A DNA stretch of 64,000 nucleotides from Planctomycetaceae bacterium (GTDB taxonomy: Bacteria > Planctomycetota > Planctomycetia > Pirellulales > Pirellulaceae), in NCBI GenBank assembly GCA_005798335.1, contig SYJV01000148.1, positions 1 through 64,000 on the forward strand, in the 5' to 3' direction. A program made the position numbers and the translations under genes. Under the pieces are notes generated by a model that saw nothing but the letters and a program-made list of their open reading frames with translations, was not told the origin of the DNA and did no database searches. Shown here piece after piece: positions 19,813 to 28,630 of this stretch (position 1 is the stretch's first letter; every line of letters begins with the position of its first letter).

Positions 19813-21153
19813 TTAAGTTAAGGTTGAATCCGCGCCTTTCAAAGCAGCTCGTTTTCGGCGAGCACGTGTAAAAGACAAAATCGAGAGGCCTACATGGATC
19901 GCGATTGCGATTGTGATCTCTACTCTCCCCAGGCGATATCGGACAGGCGTGGGTTGGGTCCAATCAATCTGTCCACTTCGACAATCAATTACGGAAACCT
20001 GTGCCGCTCGCTGATCATTGCTCCATCCCACCGCCAACTTGTCGCCGTCGCTGGAAAATGCCAGGGCGGTCGCAAACGGTTCCGAAATAGTGTGGTTGAT
20101 TTTTCCCAATTTCAAATCGCAGATGACGACAACATCACCATCGATCCAGGCCGCGGTCGTCCGATCCGAAGTAACGCACGCCATGACACAGTTGGGTGAC
20201 TCGGAGAGCGTCTGAGTTACCTTCCCAGACGAATCTTGGATTCTCACACCGAACGAAGTACAAGTAAGCAGCAGGTCCTTTTCAAGAAACGATATGGAAC
20301 GCAAATCGAATCTATCCAGGCCAGGTGGCAACGAATTCTGGCTCAGCCTCTTCAAAAAGTCCAACTCCAATTTCGCCCAGTTTCCTAGCTGAGTTGGTGA
20401 GGAAACGTTCCAGCACTCGATGGTCGAAACCAGCGATCCGACCAGCACATGGGAGTCGTCTTCGGTGAATGACATGACCGGTCCACCTCGGTACAGCAGG
20501 AATGGTCGCCGTGTACTCATTTTCGCGCGAAGCGTCATGGCATCCAATATCGATAAACCATCCCTACCGACCACGGCGACCAATTTTCCGCTCGGCGAAC
20601 GCTCCACCGCATACGCGCTATGTCCCAACGGCAGGCCTCGCGATAAACCGCGTTGATCCAAGTAAATTGGCACCAGACTGCCGTCGTTCCAGTTCGTTGC
20701 CACCACGCATTGGTCATCCACAAACGTCATCGAGCGCGGTGAATTTTCCCCGCGGGAGCTGTTTGGCATGTGCCAGCGTTCCCAATATCTCGCACCGACA
20801 TGACTGCCATGCCGCAGCGCTTCATGGTAGATCTTTCGACCGGAAGTTCGCGCACCGGTGGGGAAAATGCTGAGATCTCGTTCTACTTCGTGCGCGAACA
20901 CGTGCTGCCGACGCGGCTCCATGGACCCGCGTGCGCTAATCACCGAAACCGCCAGTTGCTGGCCATCCGGTGAGAAGGAAATGCACTCAACCCTACTGTG
21001 TCTGTGCCCGCAACCAGAACTACGAGGCAGTATGATCAGGATCGCGACCAGCGAAGTCCACCGCAGCAATTCAAGGGTAGTAAATCCAGCACGGGGAGTT
21101 AGCGTTTTCCTTATTCGCTTCGCCACCATCTTATGCAAGCACTTCCCGGACAA
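19813..21153 (-). CDS. WD40-like repeat protein with N-terminal membrane segment
   Basis: CISFSPDGQQLAVSV, ALAFSSDGDKLAVGWSND, N-terminal LVAILIILPRSSGC. Confidence 0.65.
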   Translation of the reverse strand: MSGKCLHKMVAKRIRKTLTPRAGFTTLELLRWTSLVAILIILPRSSGCGHRHSRVECISFSPDGQQLAVSVISARGSMEPRRQHVFAHEVERDLSIFPTGARTSGRKIYHEALRHGSHVGARYWERWHMPNSSRGENSPRSMTFVDDQCVVATNWNDGSLVPIYLDQRGLSRGLPLGHSAYAVERSPSGKLVAVVGRDGLSILDAMTLRAKMSTRRPFLLYRGGPVMSFTEDDSHVLVGSLVSTIECWNVSSPTQLGNWAKLELDFLKRLSQNSLPPGLDRFDLRSISFLEKDLLLTCTSFGVRIQDSSGKVTQTLSESPNCVMACVTSDRTTAAWIDGDVVVICDLKLGKINHTISEPFATALAFSSDGDKLAVGWSNDQRAAQVSVIDCRSGQIDWTQPTPVRYRLGRVEITIAIAIHVGLSILSFTRARRKRAALKGADSTLT

Positions 21154-22615
21154 TGCGCCCGTGAATGTCGGTCAAGCGGAAATAGCGTCCTTGGAATTTG
21201 TAGGTTAGCCGCTGGTGATCGATACCCAGCAAGTGCATGACGGTAGCTTGAAAATCGTGCACGTGAACTTTGTTCTCGACCGCGTTGAATCCAAAATCAT
21301 CCGAGGCACCGTAACTGAAACCAGGCTTGACACCGCCGCCGGCCATCCACAAGGCGAATGAGTAGGGATGGTGATCCCGACCCCATTGCTTGGTTTCGGT
21401 GATCTTACCTTGCAGGAACGGAGTCCGACCGAATTCACCGCCCCAAATCACCAAGGTATCCTCCAGCAAACCACGCTGCTTGAGATCTCTTACTAATGCG
21501 GCGCTGGGGGCGTCGGTATCGAAACACTGAATCTTCAACTGACTATTCAGATTTCGATGTTGGTCCCATCCGGCATGCATGACCTGAATGAACTTCACAC
21601 CCCGTTCTGCCAAACGGCGAGCCATGAGGCAATTGAAGGCGAAGGTTCCTTGCTGCATAACATCGCGCCCGTACATGTCGAGCACTGATTGCGGCTCGTC
21701 GGAAAAGTCGGTCAGCTCTGGTACGCTGGCTTGCATCTTGTAAGCCATTTCATATTGCGCGATGCGCGTGGCGATTTCCGGATCGCCAATTTCGCGAAGC
21801 TGCATTTCGTTGAGTCGCGCCAGATCGTCCAGCAATCCTCGGCGCACCGTGGCGGTTAGCCCTTCAGGATTGGATAAGTACAGTACCGGTTCGCCGCTGC
21901 CACGAAATTTAACGCCTTGATACTTGGTCGGTAAGAAGCCGCTGCCCCAATAAAAGTCATAAAAAATCTGACCGCAGCTCGCCTCTTTGTCGCGCGATGT
22001 CATCACGACGAACGACGGCAACTCGTCGGTATCGCGACCTAACCCATAACTTAGCCAAGCACCCATGCTGGGCCGCCCCGCCATTTCCGATCCCGTCAGA
22101 AAAAACGTGATTCCCGGAGCATGATTGACGGCCTCAGTGTGCATCGATTTGATAATGCACAAATCGTCGGCGATCGAAGCCATCTGCGGCGTAAAGTCCG
22201 ATAACCAGTTGCCTGATTGACCATGCTGCGAGAACCGAGTGATTTCGGCCAGCACTGGACGATCGGTTTGAGTGCCGGTCATGGTACTGAATCGTCGACC
22301 GCCGACCACTTCGTCAGGAATCTGCTTGCCGTGCCACTGCCTTAGTTTGGGTTTGTAGTCCAACAAATCGACGTGTGATGGCGCACCGTTTTGAAACAAG
22401 TAGATAACGCGTTTAACCTTCGGAGAAAAATGCGGCAAGTCGGGTAAGCCGCCGGACGTGTCTGTTGACTGAACGCCCTCCGCACCGACCGCGCTATCGC
22501 CGTCCAGCAGCGTCGCCAGAGCAGCCGCGCCGAACCCTGCGGAGGCTCGTCCAAACAGAGCGCGGCGAGTCAGGAGCGCGCTGCGATCTGCAACCAACTG
22601 GGGTACAAAATTCAT
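21131..22615 (-). CDS. DUF1501 domain-containing protein
   Basis: LLTRRALFGRASAGFGAAAL, VIYLFQNGAPSHVDLLDYKPKL, WGGEFGRTPF, GRDHHPYSFALWMAGGGVKPGFSYG. Confidence 0.93.
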   Translation of the reverse strand: MNFVPQLVADRSALLTRRALFGRASAGFGAAALATLLDGDSAVGAEGVQSTDTSGGLPDLPHFSPKVKRVIYLFQNGAPSHVDLLDYKPKLRQWHGKQIPDEVVGGRRFSTMTGTQTDRPVLAEITRFSQHGQSGNWLSDFTPQMASIADDLCIIKSMHTEAVNHAPGITFFLTGSEMAGRPSMGAWLSYGLGRDTDELPSFVVMTSRDKEASCGQIFYDFYWGSGFLPTKYQGVKFRGSGEPVLYLSNPEGLTATVRRGLLDDLARLNEMQLREIGDPEIATRIAQYEMAYKMQASVPELTDFSDEPQSVLDMYGRDVMQQGTFAFNCLMARRLAERGVKFIQVMHAGWDQHRNLNSQLKIQCFDTDAPSAALVRDLKQRGLLEDTLVIWGGEFGRTPFLQGKITETKQWGRDHHPYSFALWMAGGGVKPGFSYGASDDFGFNAVENKVHVHDFQATVMHLLGIDHQRLTYKFQGRYFRLTDIHGRIVREVLA

Positions 22616-25194
22616 TTCGATAAAGCCTCATCAAGGTTGAGGATCAGTTGACACAGCGTCATCATCGCTGCCTGTTCGACGGCGTCTAGTGCAGGATTGC
22701 GCGGCGATTCTCCGCTGCTGAGCAGTTTTTCGGCCTCGCTCGCATGTTCCGAGAAATGCCGCCGAATCAAGGTCAAACGATTGAGCAAGATCGCCCGCTC
22801 GTCATCCGACACTCGCCGCGAAGTGGCGAGGCGGAACGCGGTTTCGATTCTCGATGCGTCCGTGGACGATGCCAACATAATTCGCTCGGCCAGCGCTCGC
22901 GCCGCTTCTACGTAAGTGACGTCATTCAAAGTCGCCAGCGCATGCAGAGGTGTATTCGTGCGCACCGGCGCAACCGAACAAGTCTGCCGCGCCGCATTGT
23001 CAAAGAACATAGTTGGTCCAACGATGCGTCGCCAAAATGTGTACAAGCTGCGTCGATACAATGACTCGCCATGATCTTGCTGGTAACTTTTCTTGCCGAA
23101 TGTCGCTTCTTCCCAGATTCCGGGCGGCTGATACGGTTTGACGGACGCTCCGCCCAACCGATCGACATACAAGCCGCTGGTCGCCAAGGCGACATCGCGA
23201 ATCATCCACGACGGCATTCGAAATCGAGGCCCGCGCGCCAACAAGCGGTTCTCGGGATCGGCCTCAAGCGCTGCACCAGCTACCTTGGCTGATTGCCGAT
23301 ACGTTGCGCTGGTTACGATTATGCGATGCAGCGATTTGACGTCCCAGCCACTCGATATGAAATCCGCAGCCAACCAGTCGAGCAATTCGGGATTGTTCGG
23401 CCGCTCCCCCTGCAGTCCAAAATCCTCAGTTGTCTTGACTAATCCTATACCAAAGAAAGCCTGCCAAAATCGATTTACGGTCACGCGCGCTGTCAATGGA
23501 TTTTGAGGCTCAATCAACCATTGGGCTAGCTCCAATCGGTTCGCACGTGCGGTTGCGGCAGAGGCAGTATTATTGAATCGCAACGAAACCGGCATCGCTC
23601 CTACAACGGAGGCTGAAGTGGGTTTGTCGTAAGCTCCCTTGCTGAGAACAAAAGTTTCGCGAGGCTTGTCGATTTGGTCCATAATCATGACTTTCGTGAC
23701 ACTGCTGCGCGCAGCGTCGCGCGCTCGCACGGCTGCCAATTGCGATTTCAGCAGCCTGACGTAGTCAGGATCGTTTCCATCTTTTTCGAAGTAACCGATC
23801 GCTTCCAGCAGTTGATCTACGCCGCGTTTGCTTGGTTCAGTTCGAGCGATATAGTTCGGCAGATTCCCAGGCAAGTTAATCGCGACCGATTCCGTCAGTG
23901 GTGTTCCTTCGGCGCGAGGAAATTTTTTCAGCTCGAATTGCTCAACTGCCTTCGCCGCTAGTTCGACCGACTCCTGTGTTCGTTTGACGCGGGTCTCTTC
24001 TTCCGAGGTGGAGAAATCGAGCACAGGTTCTGCTTGTCCGCCTCGACCGGCTCCTGTTTCGCTCATCTGATTAAAGATGTCATACAAACCAAAATAGTCG
24101 CTCATCGTGAACGGGTCGTATTTGTGGTCGTGACATCTTGTGCAAGTAAAGGTCGACCCCAACCAAATCGTGGCGGTAGTTTCCACGCGGTCAAAGATAT
24201 TTTCGACGCGAGTTTCCTCGGCAATTCTTCCTCCCTCGCCGTTGTGCATATTGTTGCGATGAAATCCGCTAGCCAACTTTTGGTCGCGCGTTGCCTGAGG
24301 AATCAAATCGCCAGCCAACTGCTCTACGGTAAATTGGCCGTAAGGCATGTTGCTGTTGATCGCGTTGACCACCCAATCGCGCCACGGCCACATCGTTCGT
24401 TCGGGGTCTCCTTGAAAACCGTTCGTATCGGCATATCTCGCCGCGTCCAACCACTCCCATGCCCAGCGCTCACCGTATGCTTTTGACGTCAACAGTCGGT
24501 CCACCAACTGTTCGTATGCTTGGGGAGAGTCGTTTGCCAAATGACTATCGATCTCGTCGAGCGTGGGTGGCAAGCCAGTCAGATCCAACGTTACCCTGCG
24601 CAGCAGTGCTTCTCGCGTCGCTTCGTCGGCCCAGCGCATGCCACTAGATTGCAACCGAGCTCGCACGAAAGCATCGATGGCATTGCCGGTTGGCAAATGC
24701 CCGGCGACCGAACTTGGTAACTTTGGCGGTACCAGTTCCTCGTACGACCAGTGCTTGCCCCATTTGGCGCCTTGCGCAACCCAAGCGCGTAGAGTCTCAA
24801 TTTGGCCCTGGGTCAACTGTCGCAGCGCATCACGCGGAGGCATCGCCTCGTCCGGATTCGTCGATGTGATTCTGCGGACGATCTCGCTCGCCTGGACATC
24901 GCCCGGCACCACCGCAACTTGGCCGCTCTCGCCCCGACCATAAGCGCCCGCCTGAGAATCCAGCCTCAAGTTCGCTTGACGCGCCTTTTCATCCGGTCCA
25001 TGGCACGAGAAACAAGTATCCGACAAAATCGGCAACACGTCCCGCGAAAACCGTATCTCCTGCGCTCCAACTTGGCCGCACAGCCAGCATGTGGCCAGCA
25101 GCAAACCAAATCGTGGGATTCGAGACCAAAATCGAAGTGCATTTGCTAGAGTTCTCATGACCAACATTCTAAACGAATCGCCACCGAAGTTCAT
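22612..25194 (-). CDS. PSCyt1/DUF1549/DUF1553 planctomycete cytochrome c-like protein
   Basis: FSRDVLPILSDTCFSCHGPDEKARQANLRLD, YGERWAWEWLDAARYADTNGFQGD, VNRFWQAFFGIGLVKTTEDFG; 4-bp overlap with DUF1501 gene. Confidence 0.94.
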   Translation of the reverse strand: MNFGGDSFRMLVMRTLANALRFWSRIPRFGLLLATCWLCGQVGAQEIRFSRDVLPILSDTCFSCHGPDEKARQANLRLDSQAGAYGRGESGQVAVVPGDVQASEIVRRITSTNPDEAMPPRDALRQLTQGQIETLRAWVAQGAKWGKHWSYEELVPPKLPSSVAGHLPTGNAIDAFVRARLQSSGMRWADEATREALLRRVTLDLTGLPPTLDEIDSHLANDSPQAYEQLVDRLLTSKAYGERWAWEWLDAARYADTNGFQGDPERTMWPWRDWVVNAINSNMPYGQFTVEQLAGDLIPQATRDQKLASGFHRNNMHNGEGGRIAEETRVENIFDRVETTATIWLGSTFTCTRCHDHKYDPFTMSDYFGLYDIFNQMSETGAGRGGQAEPVLDFSTSEEETRVKRTQESVELAAKAVEQFELKKFPRAEGTPLTESVAINLPGNLPNYIARTEPSKRGVDQLLEAIGYFEKDGNDPDYVRLLKSQLAAVRARDAARSSVTKVMIMDQIDKPRETFVLSKGAYDKPTSASVVGAMPVSLRFNNTASAATARANRLELAQWLIEPQNPLTARVTVNRFWQAFFGIGLVKTTEDFGLQGERPNNPELLDWLAADFISSGWDVKSLHRIIVTSATYRQSAKVAGAALEADPENRLLARGPRFRMPSWMIRDVALATSGLYVDRLGGASVKPYQPPGIWEEATFGKKSYQQDHGESLYRRSLYTFWRRIVGPTMFFDNAARQTCSVAPVRTNTPLHALATLNDVTYVEAARALAERIMLASSTDASRIETAFRLATSRRVSDDERAILLNRLTLIRRHFSEHASEAEKLLSSGESPRNPALDAVEQAAMMTLCQLILNLDEALSK

Positions 25195-25506
25195 CTAAGA
25201 GTAACTCTGTGACATCAGGTCGCAGTAAATCCCATGCCAGATTCCAGATTGCTCGCAAGGAATGTAAATCTCGCATAATCCTAATTCTCGGCTCGGGCGA
25301 GCACGAATTACTCGCTGTGACGAGGGAACTGGAGAAGAAATCGCGACGCGCCAACTATAGTGAAACCGTCAGCGATGGGTCCGCTGGCCCACAGTTTTCC
25401 CGGCAAAACGGTGGCTAGCGAACATCCACGCAAAAATATACCGGGAAATGTTCGCACCAGAACGTCTCAGACGTCAGCCAGCCTTGGGAATGCGAGGTCA
25501 TTTGTC

Positions 25507-27357
25507 ATGCACGTACATCGGCTCAATATCTACGTACTTGTCCTCGCTTGGGCGGCGTTATCCTGGTCCAGAAGTACGCTCGCTCAAGATGCAACCCACT
25601 CAGTGGACATCGCAAACATACAATCGTGCTGGGATGATCCAAACGGCTTACCGAATTCTGAGCTCGCGACGTGGTCCGAGGCCATACAAACGGCAAGCGA
25701 ACAAATGTTCGATGGTTCGCTAAGCAAGGAGAATTCGAACCGACTGCAACCTCCGACCGTCCGAGCCGGTTCGACCAATGCTCCTGACCGAGAGCTTTCC
25801 GTCAGCAGCCAATTGCCTAAGCGATGGGAGATTCTGCAATACGGTCAACTTCAAATCAAAGTACATGTTCCGTTTGCAGATGGACCGGACGCTATCCGGT
25901 TTTGGGTAAACGGTTCGCCAGCTCACCCAGCACTCTTGAGGCCAGAAGAAAGTCCTGTCGTTGAAATCGCCGCCGATGGAAGCTCGACCACAACCGAAAC
26001 TTACCACTGGACTTGTCCTCCCTTGGGCCGCATTACCTTGCAAGCAGAATATCGAGTGGGTAACCAATGGAGCGGACTGTCTACGCCACTCCACTTACAA
26101 ATCGCACCGCCAATCACTCCCAGAATCGTCGCCGCTGGAACGGAACAATCGGGCTTGGCTCCCATCGGCACAAACGCAAAGATTATCGATATCCAAAGTA
26201 CGCTCATGGTGCAGTTCGCCAACATCCCAGCCAACGCGACGATCATTGCCAATGCGGGCGAATTCGGGTCGATGCGTGGTGAATCGCTTTCCAACGGCTG
26301 CTTTAGGTTCCCTGTCGAATCCGCACTGGCAACCGGTCGTCATCGTTTGACCTTTCACACCATCGACGAGCAAGCGTGCGGGCTGAGCAGCCCCGATTCT
26401 GAACCGCTGTGGGTCGATTTGTACAATGCCCAATCTCAAATCAATTACCAATATACTTCCGCTCACCGGCGAAAGGCGATCATCGATCACATCGATCAGC
26501 AGATTCGCGATGATCAAATCGCCGATGCGATCAAATCAATACTGATCGTGCCTACCGGGCAGCTTCCGACAGAGAAGGTCAAACCAGAGCCCATACGGGT
26601 GCCGGCACCCGTATCAAACAAGAGCGGAGAAAGCGATTCGTCCTTGCCATCGCCAAAAAACGATTCCTGTTCCGGCGAGCCGAAAGCAGGCAACGATCAA
26701 TCTACGACGAACAACAATTTTTCCATGGCTCACTCCCAATCTCGAACCCAATTGGTGAGACACTTGTCGGCGCATGCGACGCCTTCTTCACCAGCGCAAC
26801 CAGCTTCGGCACCAGTTACCATGCTCACTGAATCCTGGAACCGGATCGAGAAACAAGCAAGATCGACTGCCGGCGAACTCGAACAGATCGAAACTCATCA
26901 AGAAAACGCGCGTCGGGCATTTCTCACTAACCGAGTCGTATCCCAAGTTACCTTTGACGCTCCCGCATACTTTCCGGTGATATCGTTTGGTCCTAATTCG
27001 CAAGAAGACGCTCGCCACGGTTTGGTGATTCTCGAAGGAATGACTCTGGAGGCTACCGCCAGCGGCAAGCTGAAATTGACCTTCAAATATATTCCACCGA
27101 CTCAGCCATGCACTCTCCGTTTGCAACTGCAATTTCGCAGCGAGCATGGTGCACCCTGGAAAACACTGACCGTGCCACCTAGTGAGTTAAAACAATCGGC
27201 AAGTAGAGAGTGTTGCCACGACCAGCAATCCTATAGTTGTGAATTTGACAGTCCCGCCATCGCCCGCAACGCCGGAATGATCGTAGAAGCTCGACGCCGA
27301 GGCTCGGCAAACTTTGGCTATGGCTACACAAACCTCCTAGACCAGCGAGGCTACTGA
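25507..27357 (+). CDS. Hypothetical secreted protein
   Basis: ORF 25360..27357; ATG at 25507 gives a signal peptide (MHVHRLNIYVLVLAWAALSWSRSTLAQ). Confidence 0.6.
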   Translation: MHVHRLNIYVLVLAWAALSWSRSTLAQDATHSVDIANIQSCWDDPNGLPNSELATWSEAIQTASEQMFDGSLSKENSNRLQPPTVRAGSTNAPDRELSVSSQLPKRWEILQYGQLQIKVHVPFADGPDAIRFWVNGSPAHPALLRPEESPVVEIAADGSSTTTETYHWTCPPLGRITLQAEYRVGNQWSGLSTPLHLQIAPPITPRIVAAGTEQSGLAPIGTNAKIIDIQSTLMVQFANIPANATIIANAGEFGSMRGESLSNGCFRFPVESALATGRHRLTFHTIDEQACGLSSPDSEPLWVDLYNAQSQINYQYTSAHRRKAIIDHIDQQIRDDQIADAIKSILIVPTGQLPTEKVKPEPIRVPAPVSNKSGESDSSLPSPKNDSCSGEPKAGNDQSTTNNNFSMAHSQSRTQLVRHLSAHATPSSPAQPASAPVTMLTESWNRIEKQARSTAGELEQIETHQENARRAFLTNRVVSQVTFDAPAYFPVISFGPNSQEDARHGLVILEGMTLEATASGKLKLTFKYIPPTQPCTLRLQLQFRSEHGAPWKTLTVPPSELKQSASRECCHDQQSYSCEFDSPAIARNAGMIVEARRRGSANFGYGYTNLLDQRGY

Positions 27358-27576
27358 TTTTCCAGAACTCGTCGCGAGCAATCTTGAACCACGCCGCATC
27401 TGAGCAAGTCTGATCACTTCGTAACCCGAAGCGTCAGAGCGTCAGCGAAACCATCATACCCGAACGAGTTGTTGCAATGGATTGCACACCAGGTACACGC
27501 TTGCTGCCCGCAACGGCACTTGACGATCGGTGCCAAAGCGTAGAAACTTTCCCAATGAGACAATTGCAAATTCCCC

Positions 27577-27650
27577 GGGCGGTTAGCTCAGTTGGTTAGA
27601 GCGCCACGTTGACATCGTGGAGGTCGCTGGTTCGAGTCCAGTATCGCCCA
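27577..27650 (+). tRNA. tRNA-Val (anticodon GAC)
   Basis: 74-nt cloverleaf GGGCGGTTAGCTCAGTTGGTTAGAGCGCCACGTTGACATCGTGGAGGTCGCTGGTTCGAGTCCAGTATCGCCCA; loop TTGACAT; acceptor pairs with one G-T. Confidence 0.95.
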
Positions 27651-27952
27651 TCTCCCTCATTTTGCCTAGAGTTGCCCGAAGCTGCCTCAAGTGCATTTTT
27701 CCCTTGTTTTTCTTGGGTATTTTCAATTGATGAATTTTCGTTAACCATTTCAGCGTTGCCGCAAGGCGCCTCAAAACGCCATTCAATGGGAGCGCCAGTG
27801 GGAGCGCCGATTGGACTGCTGACCGCCAGAGCGCGTTCCAAATCGCTTTCCGAGACCGTCCAATAGTGTTCGCGAGCAATCTCTTCCGTATGCCCACAAA
27901 TAGCGGCTGCGATGTGTCCTGGAAGGCTGCGAGCCAAATCGGGTCTGGCTTG
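27596..27952 (-). pseudogene. Tyrosine recombinase (integrase) C-terminal remnant running into the tRNA-Val gene
   Basis: QARPDLARSLPGHIAAAICGHTEEIAREHYWTVSESDLERAL: integrase C-terminus with GH..H.Y motif; in-frame TAG just upstream and no catalytic core. Confidence 0.8.
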
Positions 27953-27994
27953 CTAATTCAGCAACAGATTTCTGCATGAGCCAGCGGATTGAAA

Positions 27995-28019
27995 AGGCTC
28001 GGTGGTGCGTCGAGCCTAG
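27995..28019 (+). repeat. 25-bp hairpin-forming direct repeat, copy A
   Basis: AGGCTCGGTGGTGCGTCGAGCCTAG; second copy at 45594-45618 with one mismatch. Confidence 0.85.
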
Positions 28020-28254
28020 TTGTAAAACCTGCTAGCTTGATTGTCGAATCAGATAGATTTTTCCGAGCGGAAGGCGCCACACTTTGCCTTTTTCTTTTTG
28101 TCAGTGGGACACGCCCAGTTCCGAACAGTCCCAACGGGACTCTGGCCAGCTTGTTCCACGTTGACACACTAACACCATGAACTGCCTTTACTAAAGTAGC
28201 CAGTGCCTGTACGCCACAGGCAGCTTCGAAACAATTTCTTCAAGGAGCTATTGC

Positions 28255-28494
28255 ATGAATCGACCTCTCTTCACAGATTTCGGCACGCCCCAAAGTTCAT
28301 CACACAGCGTTGGCGACTCTCCTACGAGGCCAATGCCGGTAAGGCCGCAGGGAGAACCCAACGAAATCGAAGTCTGTTATTCGTCGGAACTGGCCGAGGC
28401 GCTGCGCCGCATCGAGATCGAGGTCCAGCAAGAAATTGATCTCCAACGACAACAGGAATTGGCGCGGAAACGCGAATTGGCTCGTTACGATTAA
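28255..28494 (+). CDS. Small hypothetical protein upstream of NACHT-FGE gene 1
   Basis: 79-aa ORF, AAGGAG Shine-Dalgarno upstream of ATG, co-directional with the target gene. Confidence 0.5.
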   Translation: MNRPLFTDFGTPQSSSHSVGDSPTRPMPVRPQGEPNEIEVCYSSELAEALRRIEIEVQQEIDLQRQQELARKRELARYD

Positions 28495-28516
28495 GCTCCG
28501 ACCATGGGTTATCAGC

Positions 28517-28560
28517 TTATTCCATCCAAGTGCCTTCCAACGGTTACTTGGATGGAATAA
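28517..28560. repeat. Perfect inverted repeat upstream of NACHT-FGE gene 1
   Basis: TTATTCCATCCAAGT (28517-28531) / ACTTGGATGGAATAA (28546-28560), 15 bp arms, 14-nt loop. Confidence 0.9.
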
Positions 28561-28630
28561 ATTTGGCAAAACGTGTCCCAGGTGGCTGGGGTTGAATGTA
28601 CTTCGCTACCTAGAACAACTTGAGTTCCTT

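Noticed and set aside
27783-27977. 64-aa ORF as an extra piece of the integrase
   Set aside because: Different frame from the recognisable integrase C-terminus and no motif of its own.
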